Source of the DNA: Pseudomonas viridiflava
Lineage (GTDB): Bacteria; Pseudomonadota; Gammaproteobacteria; Pseudomonadales; Pseudomonadaceae
Assembly: GCF_900590885.1 (NCBI RefSeq)
Contig: NZ_UUON01000045.1
Coordinates: 1-64,000 of the forward strand
DNA length: 64,000 nt
Direction: 5' to 3'
Position 1 is the first letter of the stretch. Every line of letters begins with the position of its first letter. The notes beneath the pieces are model-generated. The model did not search any database and was not told the DNA's origin. It worked only from the letters and a program-made list of their open reading frames with translations. The position numbers and the translations under genes are program-made. Positions 33,676 to 42,625 of the stretch are shown piece after piece.

Positions 33676-35931
33676 ATGTACAAAGACCTGAAGTTCCCCG
33701 TTCTGATCGTGCACCGTGACATCAAGGCCGACACCGTTGCCGGTGACCGGGTCCGAGGCATCGCCAAAGAACTGGAACAAGAAGGCTTCAGCATCTTTTC
33801 CGCCGTGGACTACGCCGAAGGCCGGCTGGTTGCCTCTACCCATCACGGCCTCGCGTGCATGTTGATTGCCGCCGAAGGCGCCGGCGAGAATACCCACCTG
33901 CTGCAAAACATGGTCGAGCTGATCCGCCTGGCACGGCTGCGGGCGCCGAACCTGCCGATCTTCGCGCTGGGTGAGCAAGTCACCCTGGAAAATGCGCCGG
34001 CTGACGCCATGAGCGAACTCAACCAGCTGCGCGGCATCCTTTACCTGTTTGAAGACACCGTGCCGTTTCTGGCCCGGCAAGTGGCCCGTGCGGCGCGCAC
34101 ATACCTGGATGGCCTGTTGCCGCCGTTTTTCAAAGCCCTGGTGCAGCACACCGCCGACTCCAACTACTCCTGGCACACCCCCGGCCATGGTGGGGGCGTG
34201 GCCTATCGCAAAAGCCCGGTGGGCCAGGCGTTTCATCAGTTCTTCGGGGAAAATACCCTGCGCTCGGATTTGTCGGTGTCGGTGCCCGAACTGGGCTCGC
34301 TGCTCGATCACACCGGGCCCTTGGCCGAGGCCGAAGCCCGCGCCGCGCGCAACTTTGGCGCCGACCATACGTTCTTCGTGATCAACGGCACGTCGACCGC
34401 CAACAAGATCGTGTGGCACTCGATGGTCGGGCGCGATGACTTGGTGCTGGTAGACCGCAACTGCCACAAGTCGGTGTTGCACTCGATCATCATGACCGGC
34501 GCGATCCCGCTCTACCTCTGCCCGGAGCGTAACGAGCTGGGAATCATCGGCCCCATCCCCTTGAGCGAGTTCAGCCCCGAGTCGATCCGCGCCAAGATCG
34601 AGGCCAGCTCGCTGGCCCGGGGGCGCCCGCCGAAGGTCAAGCTGGCGGTGGTCACCAACTCCACCTACGACGGCCTGTGCTACAACGCCGAGTTGATCAA
34701 GCAGCAATTGGGCAACAGTGTCGAGGTGTTGCACTTTGACGAGGCCTGGTACGCCTATGCGGCGTTCCATGAGTTCTTTGCCGGGCGCTACGGCATGGGC
34801 ACCTCGCGCACCCCGGACAGCCCGCTGGTGTTCACCACCCATTCCACCCACAAGTTGCTGGCTGCGTTCAGCCAGGCGTCGATGATCCACGTGCAGGACG
34901 GCGGCGCGCGCCAGCTGGACCGTGATCGTTTCAACGAAGCGTTCATGATGCATATTTCTACCTCACCTCAGTACAGCATCATCGCCTCGCTGGACGTGGC
35001 GTCGGCGATGATGGAAGGCCCGGCCGGGCGCTCGCTGCTGCAGGAAATGTTCGACGAAGCCCTGAGTTTTCGCCGCGCCCTGGCCAACCTGCGCCAGCAC
35101 ATAGCCGCCGAGGACTGGTGGTTCTCCATCTGGCAACCGCCTTCGGTGGCGGGTATCGACCGGGTGGCAACCGCGGATTGGCTGTTGCAACCCGAGGATG
35201 ACTGGCACGGCTTTGGCGACGTCGCCGAGGATTACGTGCTGCTCGACCCGATCAAGGTGACCCTGGTGATGCCTGGCCTGAATGCTGGCGGCGCCCTGAG
35301 CGACTGCGGGATTCCGGCGGCGGTGGTCAGTAAATTCCTCTGGGAGCGTGGGTTGGTGGTGGAAAAGACCGGCCTGTATTCCTTCCTCGTGCTGTTTTCC
35401 ATGGGCATCACCAAAGGCAAATGGAGTACCTTGCTCACCGAGTTGCTGGAGTTCAAACGCAGTTACGACGCCAACGCCAGCCTGGCCAGTTGTTTGCCAT
35501 CGGTGTTTGCCCAAGGCCCGGCGCGTTATCAAGGCCTGGGTTTACACGACCTGTGCGATCAGTTGCATAGCTGTTACCGTAGCAACGCGACCGCCAAACA
35601 CCTCAAGCGGATGTATACGGTATTGCCCGAAGTCGCGATGAAACCGGCGGATGCCTACGACCAACTGGTCAGGGGTGAAGTGGAGGCCGTGTCCATCGAT
35701 GCCTTGCCAGGGCGCATCGCCGCCGTGATGCTGGTGCCTTATCCGCCCGGCATTCCGTTGATCATGCCGGGCGAGCGCTTTACCGAGTCGACGCGATCGA
35801 TCATTGACTACCTGGCTTTCGCCCGGACGTTCGATAGCAGTTTTCCCGGTTTTGTCGCGGATGTTCATGGGTTGCAACACGAAGATGACGGCAGTGGTCG
35901 TTGTTACACCGTCGACTGCATCAAGGGTTAA
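33676..35931 (+). CDS. ldcA: Lysine decarboxylase (Orn/Lys/Arg decarboxylase family)
   Basis: This 751-residue PLP enzyme converts L-lysine to cadaverine. It has an N-terminal receiver-like wing domain (LKFPVLIVHRDIKADTVAGD) and then the PLP core with NSTYDGLCYNAELI, FDEAWYAYAAFHEFF and THSTHKLLAAFSQASM, whose Lys binds PLP. A C-terminal domain follows, with PYPPGIPLIMPGERF. Location next to dnaQ matches P. aeruginosa ldcA, part of ArgR-controlled lysine catabolism. A GNAT gene begins 2 bases after its stop. Confidence 0.93.
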   Translation: MYKDLKFPVLIVHRDIKADTVAGDRVRGIAKELEQEGFSIFSAVDYAEGRLVASTHHGLACMLIAAEGAGENTHLLQNMVELIRLARLRAPNLPIFALGEQVTLENAPADAMSELNQLRGILYLFEDTVPFLARQVARAARTYLDGLLPPFFKALVQHTADSNYSWHTPGHGGGVAYRKSPVGQAFHQFFGENTLRSDLSVSVPELGSLLDHTGPLAEAEARAARNFGADHTFFVINGTSTANKIVWHSMVGRDDLVLVDRNCHKSVLHSIIMTGAIPLYLCPERNELGIIGPIPLSEFSPESIRAKIEASSLARGRPPKVKLAVVTNSTYDGLCYNAELIKQQLGNSVEVLHFDEAWYAYAAFHEFFAGRYGMGTSRTPDSPLVFTTHSTHKLLAAFSQASMIHVQDGGARQLDRDRFNEAFMMHISTSPQYSIIASLDVASAMMEGPAGRSLLQEMFDEALSFRRALANLRQHIAAEDWWFSIWQPPSVAGIDRVATADWLLQPEDDWHGFGDVAEDYVLLDPIKVTLVMPGLNAGGALSDCGIPAAVVSKFLWERGLVVEKTGLYSFLVLFSMGITKGKWSTLLTELLEFKRSYDANASLASCLPSVFAQGPARYQGLGLHDLCDQLHSCYRSNATAKHLKRMYTVLPEVAMKPADAYDQLVRGEVEAVSIDALPGRIAAVMLVPYPPGIPLIMPGERFTESTRSIIDYLAFARTFDSSFPGFVADVHGLQHEDDGSGRCYTVDCIKG

Positions 35932-35933
35932 GA

Positions 35934-36521
35934 ATGTTTATGCAAGCTGTCATGAACCCGAAGTATCCAGGGCTCAGTGTACGGGTCGCCGACGAAGGCT
36001 TTGATGCCTACGTATGGGGCAATGACTTCAGCTTTGAGGTCAGCGCCTACGGTGAGCCGCAGATGGGCAAGCGCGTCGATCAGTGGCCTGTGGAGCGCAT
36101 CCTGCCGTACCGCAAGTGCTATGGCATCGACCCCGAGGAGTTCGCCAGTTTTCGCGATGCGCCGGACAGTGCGATTTTCATGGCTTACCTCGATGATCGG
36201 GCAGTGGGGCACATTGTGGTCAGCACCAATTGGAATGGCTTTGCCCACGTCGACGAGCTGGCGGTGGTGTTGCCCGCGCGCCGACATGGCGTGGCCAAGG
36301 CCTTGCTGGACGTGGCACAGTTCTGGAGCCGCAAGAAAAACCTGCCGGGCATGATGCTCGAAACCCAGAACAACAACCTGGGCGCCTGCCGTTTGTATGA
36401 GCGTTGCGGTTACGTCATGGGCGGGATCGACCACCTGCGTTATCGCGGCATCGACCCGCAAACCCGCGAAGTGGCGATTTTCTGGTACCGGTTGTTCAAG
36501 ACCGAAGTCGCGCAGCCTTAA
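35934..36521 (+). CDS. GNAT-family N-acetyltransferase, coupled to ldcA
   Basis: This 195-residue acetyl-CoA-dependent acetyltransferase has the pyrophosphate-binding loop LPARRHGVAKALLDVAQFWS (R/Q-x-x-G-x-A) and the terminal strand GACRLYERCGYVMGG. The long N-terminal half and DELAVVLPARRHGVAKALL resemble streptothricin acetyltransferases, which acetylate the beta-lysine amino group. The start lies 2 bases after the ldcA stop, so it is translationally coupled. A lysine, cadaverine or beta-lysine-like substrate is an inference. Its 3' end overlaps the convergent LysR gene by 4 bases. Confidence 0.85.
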   Translation: MFMQAVMNPKYPGLSVRVADEGFDAYVWGNDFSFEVSAYGEPQMGKRVDQWPVERILPYRKCYGIDPEEFASFRDAPDSAIFMAYLDDRAVGHIVVSTNWNGFAHVDELAVVLPARRHGVAKALLDVAQFWSRKKNLPGMMLETQNNNLGACRLYERCGYVMGGIDHLRYRGIDPQTREVAIFWYRLFKTEVAQP

Positions 36522-37411
36522 CCCGCCAACAGGCCTTCAGCCTTCTGCGCAACGATTTCCAGCAGCGCATTCAGTGCCGGTGAAGCCGTGGCCTCCTTGA
36601 GGGTCAGCGCATACAGGCTGACCAGTATCGGCGGCGACACCGGGCAGGCGTCCAGCCCGGCCTCGCGCGCGCCGTAGGCGGTGAACGGGTCGACAATCGC
36701 CAGGCCTTCTCCCGCTTCCACCATGCTGCGCATCATCTGGTAGGTCTGCACCCGTGTCTGCACCACCGGCAACGGGCGCAAGGCTTGCAGCTTGGCGTCC
36801 AGTTGGCGACTGAGCGGGTCTTGGCCTTCAAGACCGATCATCGATTGCCCGGCCAAATCCTGCAGCGCAATGTACTTCTGCCTGGGCTTGAGCCAGCCAT
36901 GGGGTGCGAGCAATTGCAGTTTGCCCTGGGCCAGCACGCTGCTGTGGATTTGCGGGTGTTCCGGGTCATGCAGGCTCAGGCCCACGTCGGCGTCGTGCAG
37001 CAGCAGGCTCCTGACGATGTCGCGGGTGGGCTGGCTCGACAGGTTGCACGGCGTGTCCTGAAAGCGCCGGCGCAGCAGCGCAATGCTTTGCGGCAGCAAC
37101 TGATTGGCCAGGGGCGGAGTGCACAGGGCGCGCAGGGTCGGGGCGTGATGGTGTTTCAAACGGCTGGCCAGGCGTTGCACCGGTTCCAGGGCTTCATATA
37201 GGTGGGCGATTTCGGCCTGCAATTCAAGAGTCTCGCGGGTGGCTTGCAAACGCCCACGCACACTGGCGAACAGCATGAAGCCCAATTGCTGCTCGGCGTC
37301 CTTGAGCGCCGCGTCTACATCGCCCACGGGGAGTTGCAACCATTCGGCGGCCGTGCCGAGGTGTCCGGTCTGCAAGATGGCCTGAATCACTTCGATATGA
37401 CGTAAACGCAT
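36518..37411 (-). CDS. LysR-family transcriptional regulator
   Basis: This 297-residue protein has a LysR N-terminus (MRLRHIEVIQAILQTGHLGT, AAEWLQLPVGDVDAALKDAE). The winged-helix region departs from the usual consensus: LPVGDVDAALKDAEQQLGF replaces the common QPAVSxxIxxLExxLG. The effector domain has LRALCTPPLANQLLPQSIAL and AGEGLAIVDPFTAYG, resembling the OccR/NocR amino-acid branch. It is convergent with the ldcA-GNAT pair, which makes amino-acid sensing plausible. Confidence 0.85.
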   Translation of the reverse strand: MRLRHIEVIQAILQTGHLGTAAEWLQLPVGDVDAALKDAEQQLGFMLFASVRGRLQATRETLELQAEIAHLYEALEPVQRLASRLKHHHAPTLRALCTPPLANQLLPQSIALLRRRFQDTPCNLSSQPTRDIVRSLLLHDADVGLSLHDPEHPQIHSSVLAQGKLQLLAPHGWLKPRQKYIALQDLAGQSMIGLEGQDPLSRQLDAKLQALRPLPVVQTRVQTYQMMRSMVEAGEGLAIVDPFTAYGAREAGLDACPVSPPILVSLYALTLKEATASPALNALLEIVAQKAEGLLAG

Positions 37412-37566
37412 CGCCGGAGTCTATGTGCAGTGCGGTGGGGTTTCAATGGCACAGGCCGGCCAGCGCAAAAAAGACTGCGCGCTGATCTGGTGTTCGGCCC
37501 AGACCTCATTAGAATGGCTCCACCGATCACTGACGACCAATACAACAAAAACAGGTCCGGTCCCAC

Positions 37567-37911
37567 ATGCCTACTCCCTCGATCTTCCTCGGGGTAACGG
37601 CCAAGCAACTCCTGGTCCTGGTGACCGTGGGGTGCGTGGCTGCTTATCTGTTGAGCAATCACGACGAAACCACGCCGGAAAACCTCGCGCTCGAAACGTT
37701 TATCCGTTCCCAGGAACAGGTGGGCGAGCAGGTCGGTGCCGTGCTGGGTATGACAATGGTCAGGCAGGTGGTGGCGTATCCGGCGAACAACTCGCCAGGC
37801 TACAAGCGCTTGATGTATGCAGTGGAGGGCGAGCGGGGGCGGTTGCTGGTGACGCTCAAGCAGGTGGAGGGTGATGCGGGGGTTGAAGTGACCGAGATTC
37901 GCCGACCCTGA
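37567..37911 (+). CDS. Membrane-anchored hypothetical protein
   Basis: This 114-residue protein has one N-terminal membrane helix (about residues 8-29, LGVTAKQLLVLVTVGCVAAY). A periplasmic part of about 80 residues follows, with SQEQVGEQVGAVLGMTMVRQ and GERGRLLVTLKQVEGDAGVE. The overall shape resembles Coa1-like small membrane proteins, but the match is weak. No operon partner is near. Function unknown. Confidence 0.7.
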   Translation: MPTPSIFLGVTAKQLLVLVTVGCVAAYLLSNHDETTPENLALETFIRSQEQVGEQVGAVLGMTMVRQVVAYPANNSPGYKRLMYAVEGERGRLLVTLKQVEGDAGVEVTEIRRP

Positions 37912-37974
37912 TCGCCCGGCCCAGTCAATGCCGTCAATGGCCAGGACTGAGCAGGTACGTTCGGGGGATCGAAC

Positions 37975-38211
37975 TTATGAGGCGAGGGTCGTTTGCGATT
38001 CGCGCACAAGAATGGTGCCCGACTGGATCAGTTTGAACTCATCGCCTTCCAGTTTTTCTACACGGTCGCCAATGGCCAGCTTGTAGGTGGTGGTGGGGGC
38101 CGAGCCAGCCAGGTCGCCTTGCGCCGGGTTGGATTCCTGGAACTCATGCACCGAGTACACGCGTCCTTCTGCGTCTCTGGCATGAAACTGTCCGACTAGT
38201 ACTGCTGCCAT
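37975..38211 (-). CDS. Conserved hypothetical small protein
   Basis: This is a 78-residue soluble protein starting MAAVLVGQFHARDAEGRVYS and ending LIQSGTILVRES plus a short tail. The start at 38211 follows AGAGG and removes an unlikely basic extension. The beta-rich sequence has the look of a small OB/SH3-like fold, with no recognised family. Function unknown. Confidence 0.65.
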   Translation of the reverse strand: MAAVLVGQFHARDAEGRVYSVHEFQESNPAQGDLAGSAPTTTYKLAIGDRVEKLEGDEFKLIQSGTILVRESQTTLAS

Positions 38212-38436
38212 CTGTTTAGAACCTCTGGAGATAAACACTCGATTTGCGGTTCTGTAGACCGTCATAGAGCGGGGTAGTTTACCTATGGAAAAAAATAAAA
38301 TTCGCTGATGTTTTCAGACGCTTCCTACGCAGTGTGCTGCGAGACAAGCGCCCGGGGAATTCTCAAAACCTTCTGGTGATCGCGCCGTGAAGCCTCTATA
38401 ACTACAGCTCCTTTAGTCAGACGTCGGGAAACCTCA

Positions 38437-38994
38437 ATGAGCAAGGTCTACACGATTGCCGTCCTGGTTGGCAGCTTGAGAAAAGACTCGATCAACCGCA
38501 AAGTCGCGCTGGCATTGGCCGAACTGGCCCCTGCCAACCTGAAGTTGAACATTGTGGAAATTGGCGATTTACCGCTCTACAACGAAGACATCGACGGTGC
38601 GGCACCGCCGGCAGCCTACAGTACTTTCCGCCAACAGGTGAGTTCATCCGACGCGGTGCTGTTTGTGACCCCCGAATACAACCGTTCCGTGCCCGCCCCA
38701 TTGAAGAATGCGATTGACGTGGGCTCCCGCCCGTATGGGCAAAGCGCGTGGAGTGGCAAGCCGGGGGCGATCATCAGTGTGTCGCCGGGCGCCATTGGCG
38801 GTTTTGGCGCCAACCATCATCTGCGCCAGTCGCTGGTGTTTCTTGATGTGCCGTGCATGCAGCAGCCGGAAGCCTACCTGGGCGGCGCGGGCAGTGTGTT
38901 TGATGACAGCGGCAAGGTGTCGGAAAAGACCAAGCCGTTCCTGCAGGCATTCATTGATGCCTATGGTAAGTGGGTAGAAAAACAACACGCCTGA
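38437..38994 (+). CDS. NADPH-dependent FMN reductase (ChrR/YieF-like)
   Basis: This 185-residue flavodoxin-fold enzyme has the FMN phosphate loop VLVGSLRKDSINRKVALAL, the motif FVTPEYNRSVPAPLKNAIDV and SVSPGAIGGFGANHHLRQSL. Such enzymes reduce quinones, azo compounds or chromate with two-electron transfer and protect against redox stress. TATAAC (38397-38402) could be its -10 element. A REP palindrome follows the stop and probably ends the transcript. Confidence 0.93.
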   Translation: MSKVYTIAVLVGSLRKDSINRKVALALAELAPANLKLNIVEIGDLPLYNEDIDGAAPPAAYSTFRQQVSSSDAVLFVTPEYNRSVPAPLKNAIDVGSRPYGQSAWSGKPGAIISVSPGAIGGFGANHHLRQSLVFLDVPCMQQPEAYLGGAGSVFDDSGKVSEKTKPFLQAFIDAYGKWVEKQHA

Positions 38995-39013
38995 TCTGAC
39001 AATCAGATCGAAT

Positions 39014-39038
39014 GTGGGAGGGGGCAAGCCCCCTCCCA
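39014..39038. repeat. REP palindrome
   Basis: GTGGGAGGGGGC-AA-GCCCCCTCCCA, 11 paired bases; the outermost pair is lost (G instead of C). It lies between the FMN reductase and the convergent poxB gene. Confidence 0.85.
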
Positions 39039-39062
39039 GAATCAGTGCAATGCAGTTCCAGC

Positions 39063-40787
39063 TCAGCGCAGCCAGTTGGTGCGCGCCAGCTCAATCACCT
39101 CATCCCCGCGCCCGCTCATCACCGCCTTGAGCATATACAGGCTGAACCCCTTGGCCTGTTCCAGCTTGATGCTCGGCGGCATCACCAGTTCCTGAGTGGC
39201 GGTGACCACATCCACTAGCACTGGGCCATCATGGGCCAGGGCGCGGCGCAGGGCGGGTTCGAGGTCTTCGGATTGCTCCACGCGAATGCCAAGGATGCCC
39301 ATGGCGTTGGACATGGCGGCAAAGTCCGGGTTTTTCAGCTCGGTGCCGGCGTCCAGATAGCCCGCAGCCTTCATTTCCATCGCGACAAAACCCAGGGACG
39401 AGTTATCGAACACGATGACTTTGACCGGCAGGTTCAACTGCGCCAGCGAGATGAAATCCCCCATCAGCATCGCGAAGCCGCCGTCGCCGGACATCGAGAT
39501 CACCTGCCGCCCAGGGAACGCCGCCTGCGCGCCAATGGCCTGGGGCATGGCGTTGGCCATCGAGCCGTGGTTGAACGAGCCGATCAGGCGGCGCTTGCCG
39601 TTCATCTTCAAGTAACGCGCGGCCCACACGGTGGGTGAGCCGACGTCGGCGGTGAAGATTGCATCCTCCTCGGCCAGTTCGCTGAGCAAGCGCGCCACGT
39701 ATTGCGGGTGGATAGGGCGATTGGCCTTCGAAGGCTGCGCCAGGTCATCCAGGCCCTGGCGGGCTTTTGCGTAGTGATTGAGTGACGTGTCGAGAAAACT
39801 GCGATCGGCCTTGCGCGTCAGACGCGGCAGCAAGGCGTCGATGGTTTCGCTGACATCCGCAGCGATGCCCAGGTCCAGCGTGGCGCGACGGCCGAGGGCC
39901 TGGGGGTTGCGGTCGACCTGGATAATCCGGGCGTCGGTGGGGTAGAACTGGCGATAGGGGAAGTCGGTGCCGAGCATGATCAGCGTGTCGCAGTCGAGCA
40001 TGGCGTGGTAGCCGGAGCTGAAGCCGATCAGGCCGGTCATGCCCACGTCGAACGGGTTGTCCCACTCCACATGCTCCTTGCCGCGCAGGGCGTGCACCAC
40101 CGGGGCGCCGAGGGCGTCAGCCAGGGCCACCACCTGGGCATGGGCGCCGGCGCAACCGCTGCCGCACAGCAGGGTGGTTTTCTGGCTGCTTTCAAGGATT
40201 TCGGCAAGACGTTGCAAATCCGCTTCCGCCGGCAACGTGCGCGGTGCGTGCAGGGCTGGCCAGGGCTTGAGCGTATCTTCCACTTCGAGCAGCGACACGT
40301 CCCCCGGAATCACCACGACTGCCACGCCACGATTGAGGATCGCCGAGCGCATGGCGCGGTGCAGCACCTGGGGCATCTGCTCGGGGTTGGTGACCAGTTC
40401 GATAAAGTGGCTGCATTCCTTGAACAGTTCCTGGGGATGGGTTTCCTGGAAGTAGTTCAGGCCAATCTCGGACGAGGGGATCTGCGCGGCAATCGCCAGC
40501 ACCGGCACATGGTTGCGATGGCAGTCGAACAGGCCATTGATCAAATGCAGGTTGCCCGGCCCGCAGCTGCCGGCGCACACCGTGAGTTCACCGGTGGCGG
40601 CCGCTTCGGCACCGGCGGCGAACGCGGCGACTTCCTCGTGGCGCACGTGCATCCACTCGATGCTGTCCATCGTGCGCAGGGCGTCGGTGAGGCCGTTGAG
40701 GCTGTCGCCGGTCAGACCCCAGATGCGCTTGATGCCCGCCTGTTCAAGGGTGGTCGCCAGTTGCTGGGCCAGGTTGATTTTCGCCAT
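39063..40787 (-). CDS. poxB: Pyruvate dehydrogenase (ubiquinone) / pyruvate oxidase
   Basis: This 574-residue ThDP- and FAD-dependent enzyme oxidises pyruvate to acetate and CO2 and passes electrons to ubiquinone. It has the ThDP Glu in MHVRHEEVAAFAAGAEA, SCGPGNLHLINGLFD, the FAD region GTDFPYRQFYPTDARI and the ThDP-metal motif SGDGGFAMLMGD...VIVFDN. The C-terminal KGFSLYMLKAVMSGRGDEVI plus ELARTNWLR is the membrane-activation helix of E. coli PoxB. GGAGTTCTTC before ATG 40787 fixes the start. It is likely a stationary-phase or low-oxygen enzyme, by analogy. Confidence 0.95.
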   Translation of the reverse strand: MAKINLAQQLATTLEQAGIKRIWGLTGDSLNGLTDALRTMDSIEWMHVRHEEVAAFAAGAEAAATGELTVCAGSCGPGNLHLINGLFDCHRNHVPVLAIAAQIPSSEIGLNYFQETHPQELFKECSHFIELVTNPEQMPQVLHRAMRSAILNRGVAVVVIPGDVSLLEVEDTLKPWPALHAPRTLPAEADLQRLAEILESSQKTTLLCGSGCAGAHAQVVALADALGAPVVHALRGKEHVEWDNPFDVGMTGLIGFSSGYHAMLDCDTLIMLGTDFPYRQFYPTDARIIQVDRNPQALGRRATLDLGIAADVSETIDALLPRLTRKADRSFLDTSLNHYAKARQGLDDLAQPSKANRPIHPQYVARLLSELAEEDAIFTADVGSPTVWAARYLKMNGKRRLIGSFNHGSMANAMPQAIGAQAAFPGRQVISMSGDGGFAMLMGDFISLAQLNLPVKVIVFDNSSLGFVAMEMKAAGYLDAGTELKNPDFAAMSNAMGILGIRVEQSEDLEPALRRALAHDGPVLVDVVTATQELVMPPSIKLEQAKGFSLYMLKAVMSGRGDEVIELARTNWLR

Positions 40788-40868
40788 GAAGAACTCCAAT
40801 CGTCAGTGAGGTTAAAAACTGCTGATCAATAGGGGACAGTTCGATCACGGCGAATGCTCCGCCTTAAA

Positions 40869-42098
40869 TCATGAAGATTGCGTCATGGCCGCGCGGTATT
40901 GGCGGGTGCGCCGCGCGATAAACCATTGGTCACGCACCAGGGCCAGCCAGGGCGCGACCTTAGCATTCGGCAGGCGACCACGGCTCAGGCGGCGCATCTG
41001 GTCACGCACCACCGCCAGGGTGGCGAGGGAGGCCAGGGGCTTGCGCTTCCAGTCGATGGGTTTGAGTTGCGGATTGAGGTCGCGGCCTTCGCGCCAATGT
41101 TTGATCAGCTGTGGCTCCAGGGTCAGGGCGGTGGCGATGCCTGCCATGGCGATGCCGCTGTCCAGCACCTGCTGCACGATGGGCAGGCGGCGAATCCCGC
41201 CGGTGACCATCACCGGCATGCGGGCGACGCTGGCCATCTGCGCGGCAAAGTCGAGGAAGTACGCTTCACGGGCCAGGGTCCGGCCGTCCCGCGCTTCGCC
41301 TTGCATGGCCGGGGCTTCGTAGCTGCCGCCGGACAATTCCAGCAGGTCGATGGGCAGCGGGTTGAGCATTTCCACCACTGCACGCGCATCGGTTTCATCG
41401 AAACCGCCGCGCTGGAAATCCGCCGAATTGAGTTTGACCGCCACGCAAAACGACGGGCTGACGCTGGCGCGCACGGCGTGGATCACTTCCAGCAGCAGGC
41501 GTGCGCGGTTTTCCAGAGAACCACCCCAACGGTCAGTGCGGTGGTTGCTGAGCGGCGAGAGAAACTGGCTGAGCAAATAACCGTGGGCACCGTGGATTTG
41601 CACACCGGTAAACCCGGCTTGCTCGGCCAGGCGCGCGCTGGTGGCGAAGCGTTTGATCACGTCCTGGATATCGTCTTCGGTCATGGCCCTGGGCTTGGCG
41701 AACATCTTCGAAAAGCTGCCCAAATCCAGCGCGACAGCGGACGGCGCCAGCGCTTGCTGACCCAGGTTGGCCATGGTCTGGCGCCCCGGGTGGCTGAGCT
41801 GTACCCAGAAGTGCACGCCCTTGGCCCTGGCCACGTCGGCCCATTCGCGGAAGCTGGCCAGGTGTTGTGCGTTTTCCAGGGCCACGCCGCCGGGGCCGGT
41901 CATGGCGCGGCGGTCAACCATCACATTGCCGGTGATCAGCAGGCCGGGCTCACCGTCTGCCCAGGCCTGGTACAGCTGCTTCAACTGGCGGGACGGGGCC
42001 TGATTGGCATCGGCCATATTCTCTTCCATCGCCGCCTTGGCGATACGGTTGGCGATGACTTGGCCGTTGGGCAGGTGCAAGGCTTCAAAGGGTGACAT
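40869..42098 (-). CDS. NADH:flavin oxidoreductase / old yellow enzyme family
   Basis: This 409-residue FMN enzyme has a TIM-barrel. It shows LPNGQVIANRIAKAAMEENM, WVQLSHPGRQTMANLG, the substrate-binding pair in VQIHGAHGYLLSQFLSPLSN and RTDRWGGSLENRARLLLEVI, and VMVTGGIRRLPIVQQVL. It probably reduces activated C=C bonds. AGGAG precedes ATG 42098. It is divergent from a MerR regulator across a 71-bp region containing a MerR-type palindrome, so it is likely that regulator's target. Confidence 0.93.
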   Translation of the reverse strand: MSPFEALHLPNGQVIANRIAKAAMEENMADANQAPSRQLKQLYQAWADGEPGLLITGNVMVDRRAMTGPGGVALENAQHLASFREWADVARAKGVHFWVQLSHPGRQTMANLGQQALAPSAVALDLGSFSKMFAKPRAMTEDDIQDVIKRFATSARLAEQAGFTGVQIHGAHGYLLSQFLSPLSNHRTDRWGGSLENRARLLLEVIHAVRASVSPSFCVAVKLNSADFQRGGFDETDARAVVEMLNPLPIDLLELSGGSYEAPAMQGEARDGRTLAREAYFLDFAAQMASVARMPVMVTGGIRRLPIVQQVLDSGIAMAGIATALTLEPQLIKHWREGRDLNPQLKPIDWKRKPLASLATLAVVRDQMRRLSRGRLPNAKVAPWLALVRDQWFIARRTRQYRAAMTQSS

Positions 42099-42126
42099 GG
42101 GTTGACTCCTGAACGGGGGAGGCCTC

Positions 42127-42157
42127 AGGCTAAGCTTAAAGTTAACTTTAATGTCAA
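42127..42157 (-). promoter_or_regulatory. MerR-type promoter with palindromic operator
   Basis: On the minus strand TTGACA (42157-42152) and TAGCCT (42132-42127) are separated by 19 bases. The spacer holds the perfect 16-base palindrome TTAAAGTTAACTTTAA (42136-42151). An over-long 19-base spacer with a dyad between -35 and -10 is the hallmark of promoters activated by MerR-family distortion. It would drive the oxidoreductase gene and lies 18 bases before the merR start. Confidence 0.75.
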
Positions 42158-42169
42158 GCAGGCGTTGGG

Positions 42170-42568
42170 ATGAATATTGGAGAACTGGCAAAACAGAGCG
42201 GGTTGGCGGCGTCGCGTATCCGCTTTTATGAGGCGCAAGGGCTGATCAGCCAGGTCGGGCGCCAGGCCAATGGTTATCGGCGTTATTCCGAGGAAGCCTT
42301 GCAAACCCTACAGTTGATTCAGAGCGCGCAGCAGGCCGGGTTTACGTTGCAGGAGCTCAAGGCATTGATGCCGGCGCCGGGCGAGCACAAACGCGAGGAA
42401 TTGATTGAAGCGCTGGAACGCAAGGTGGCGCAGATCGAAGAGATGCAGGCGCAACTGGCGCGTAGCAAGGCGCAGTTGCTGGGTGTGATCGAGGCGGTGC
42501 GGGCGCAACCGGAAGGGGTGCCTTGCTCCATGGGGCAGAAGCAGGTGCTGGCGTCGATTAAGAGGTAA
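42170..42568 (+). CDS. MerR-family transcriptional regulator
   Basis: This 132-residue regulator has the MerR helix-turn-helix and wing (MNIGELAKQSGLAASRIRFY, then EAQGLISQVGRQANGYRRYS). A coiled-coil dimer helix follows (ALERKVAQIEEMQAQLARSK), with a short C-terminal tail EGVPCSMGQKQ. The single tail cysteine is not a metal-site or SoxR cluster pattern, so a small organic effector is more likely. A REP hairpin directly follows the stop. Confidence 0.92.
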   Translation: MNIGELAKQSGLAASRIRFYEAQGLISQVGRQANGYRRYSEEALQTLQLIQSAQQAGFTLQELKALMPAPGEHKREELIEALERKVAQIEEMQAQLARSKAQLLGVIEAVRAQPEGVPCSMGQKQVLASIKR

Positions 42569-42578
42569 GCGAATCTAA

Positions 42579-42608
42579 ATGTGGGAGGGGGCTTGCCCCC
42601 TCCCACAT
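42579..42608. repeat. REP palindrome acting as terminator
   Basis: ATGTGGGAGGGGGC-TT-GCCCCCTCCCACAT, perfect 14-base arms, 10 bases after the merR stop and 17 bases before the convergent DUF934 gene end. Confidence 0.9.
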
Positions 42609-42625
42609 GGATTGTGTAGCAGTAA

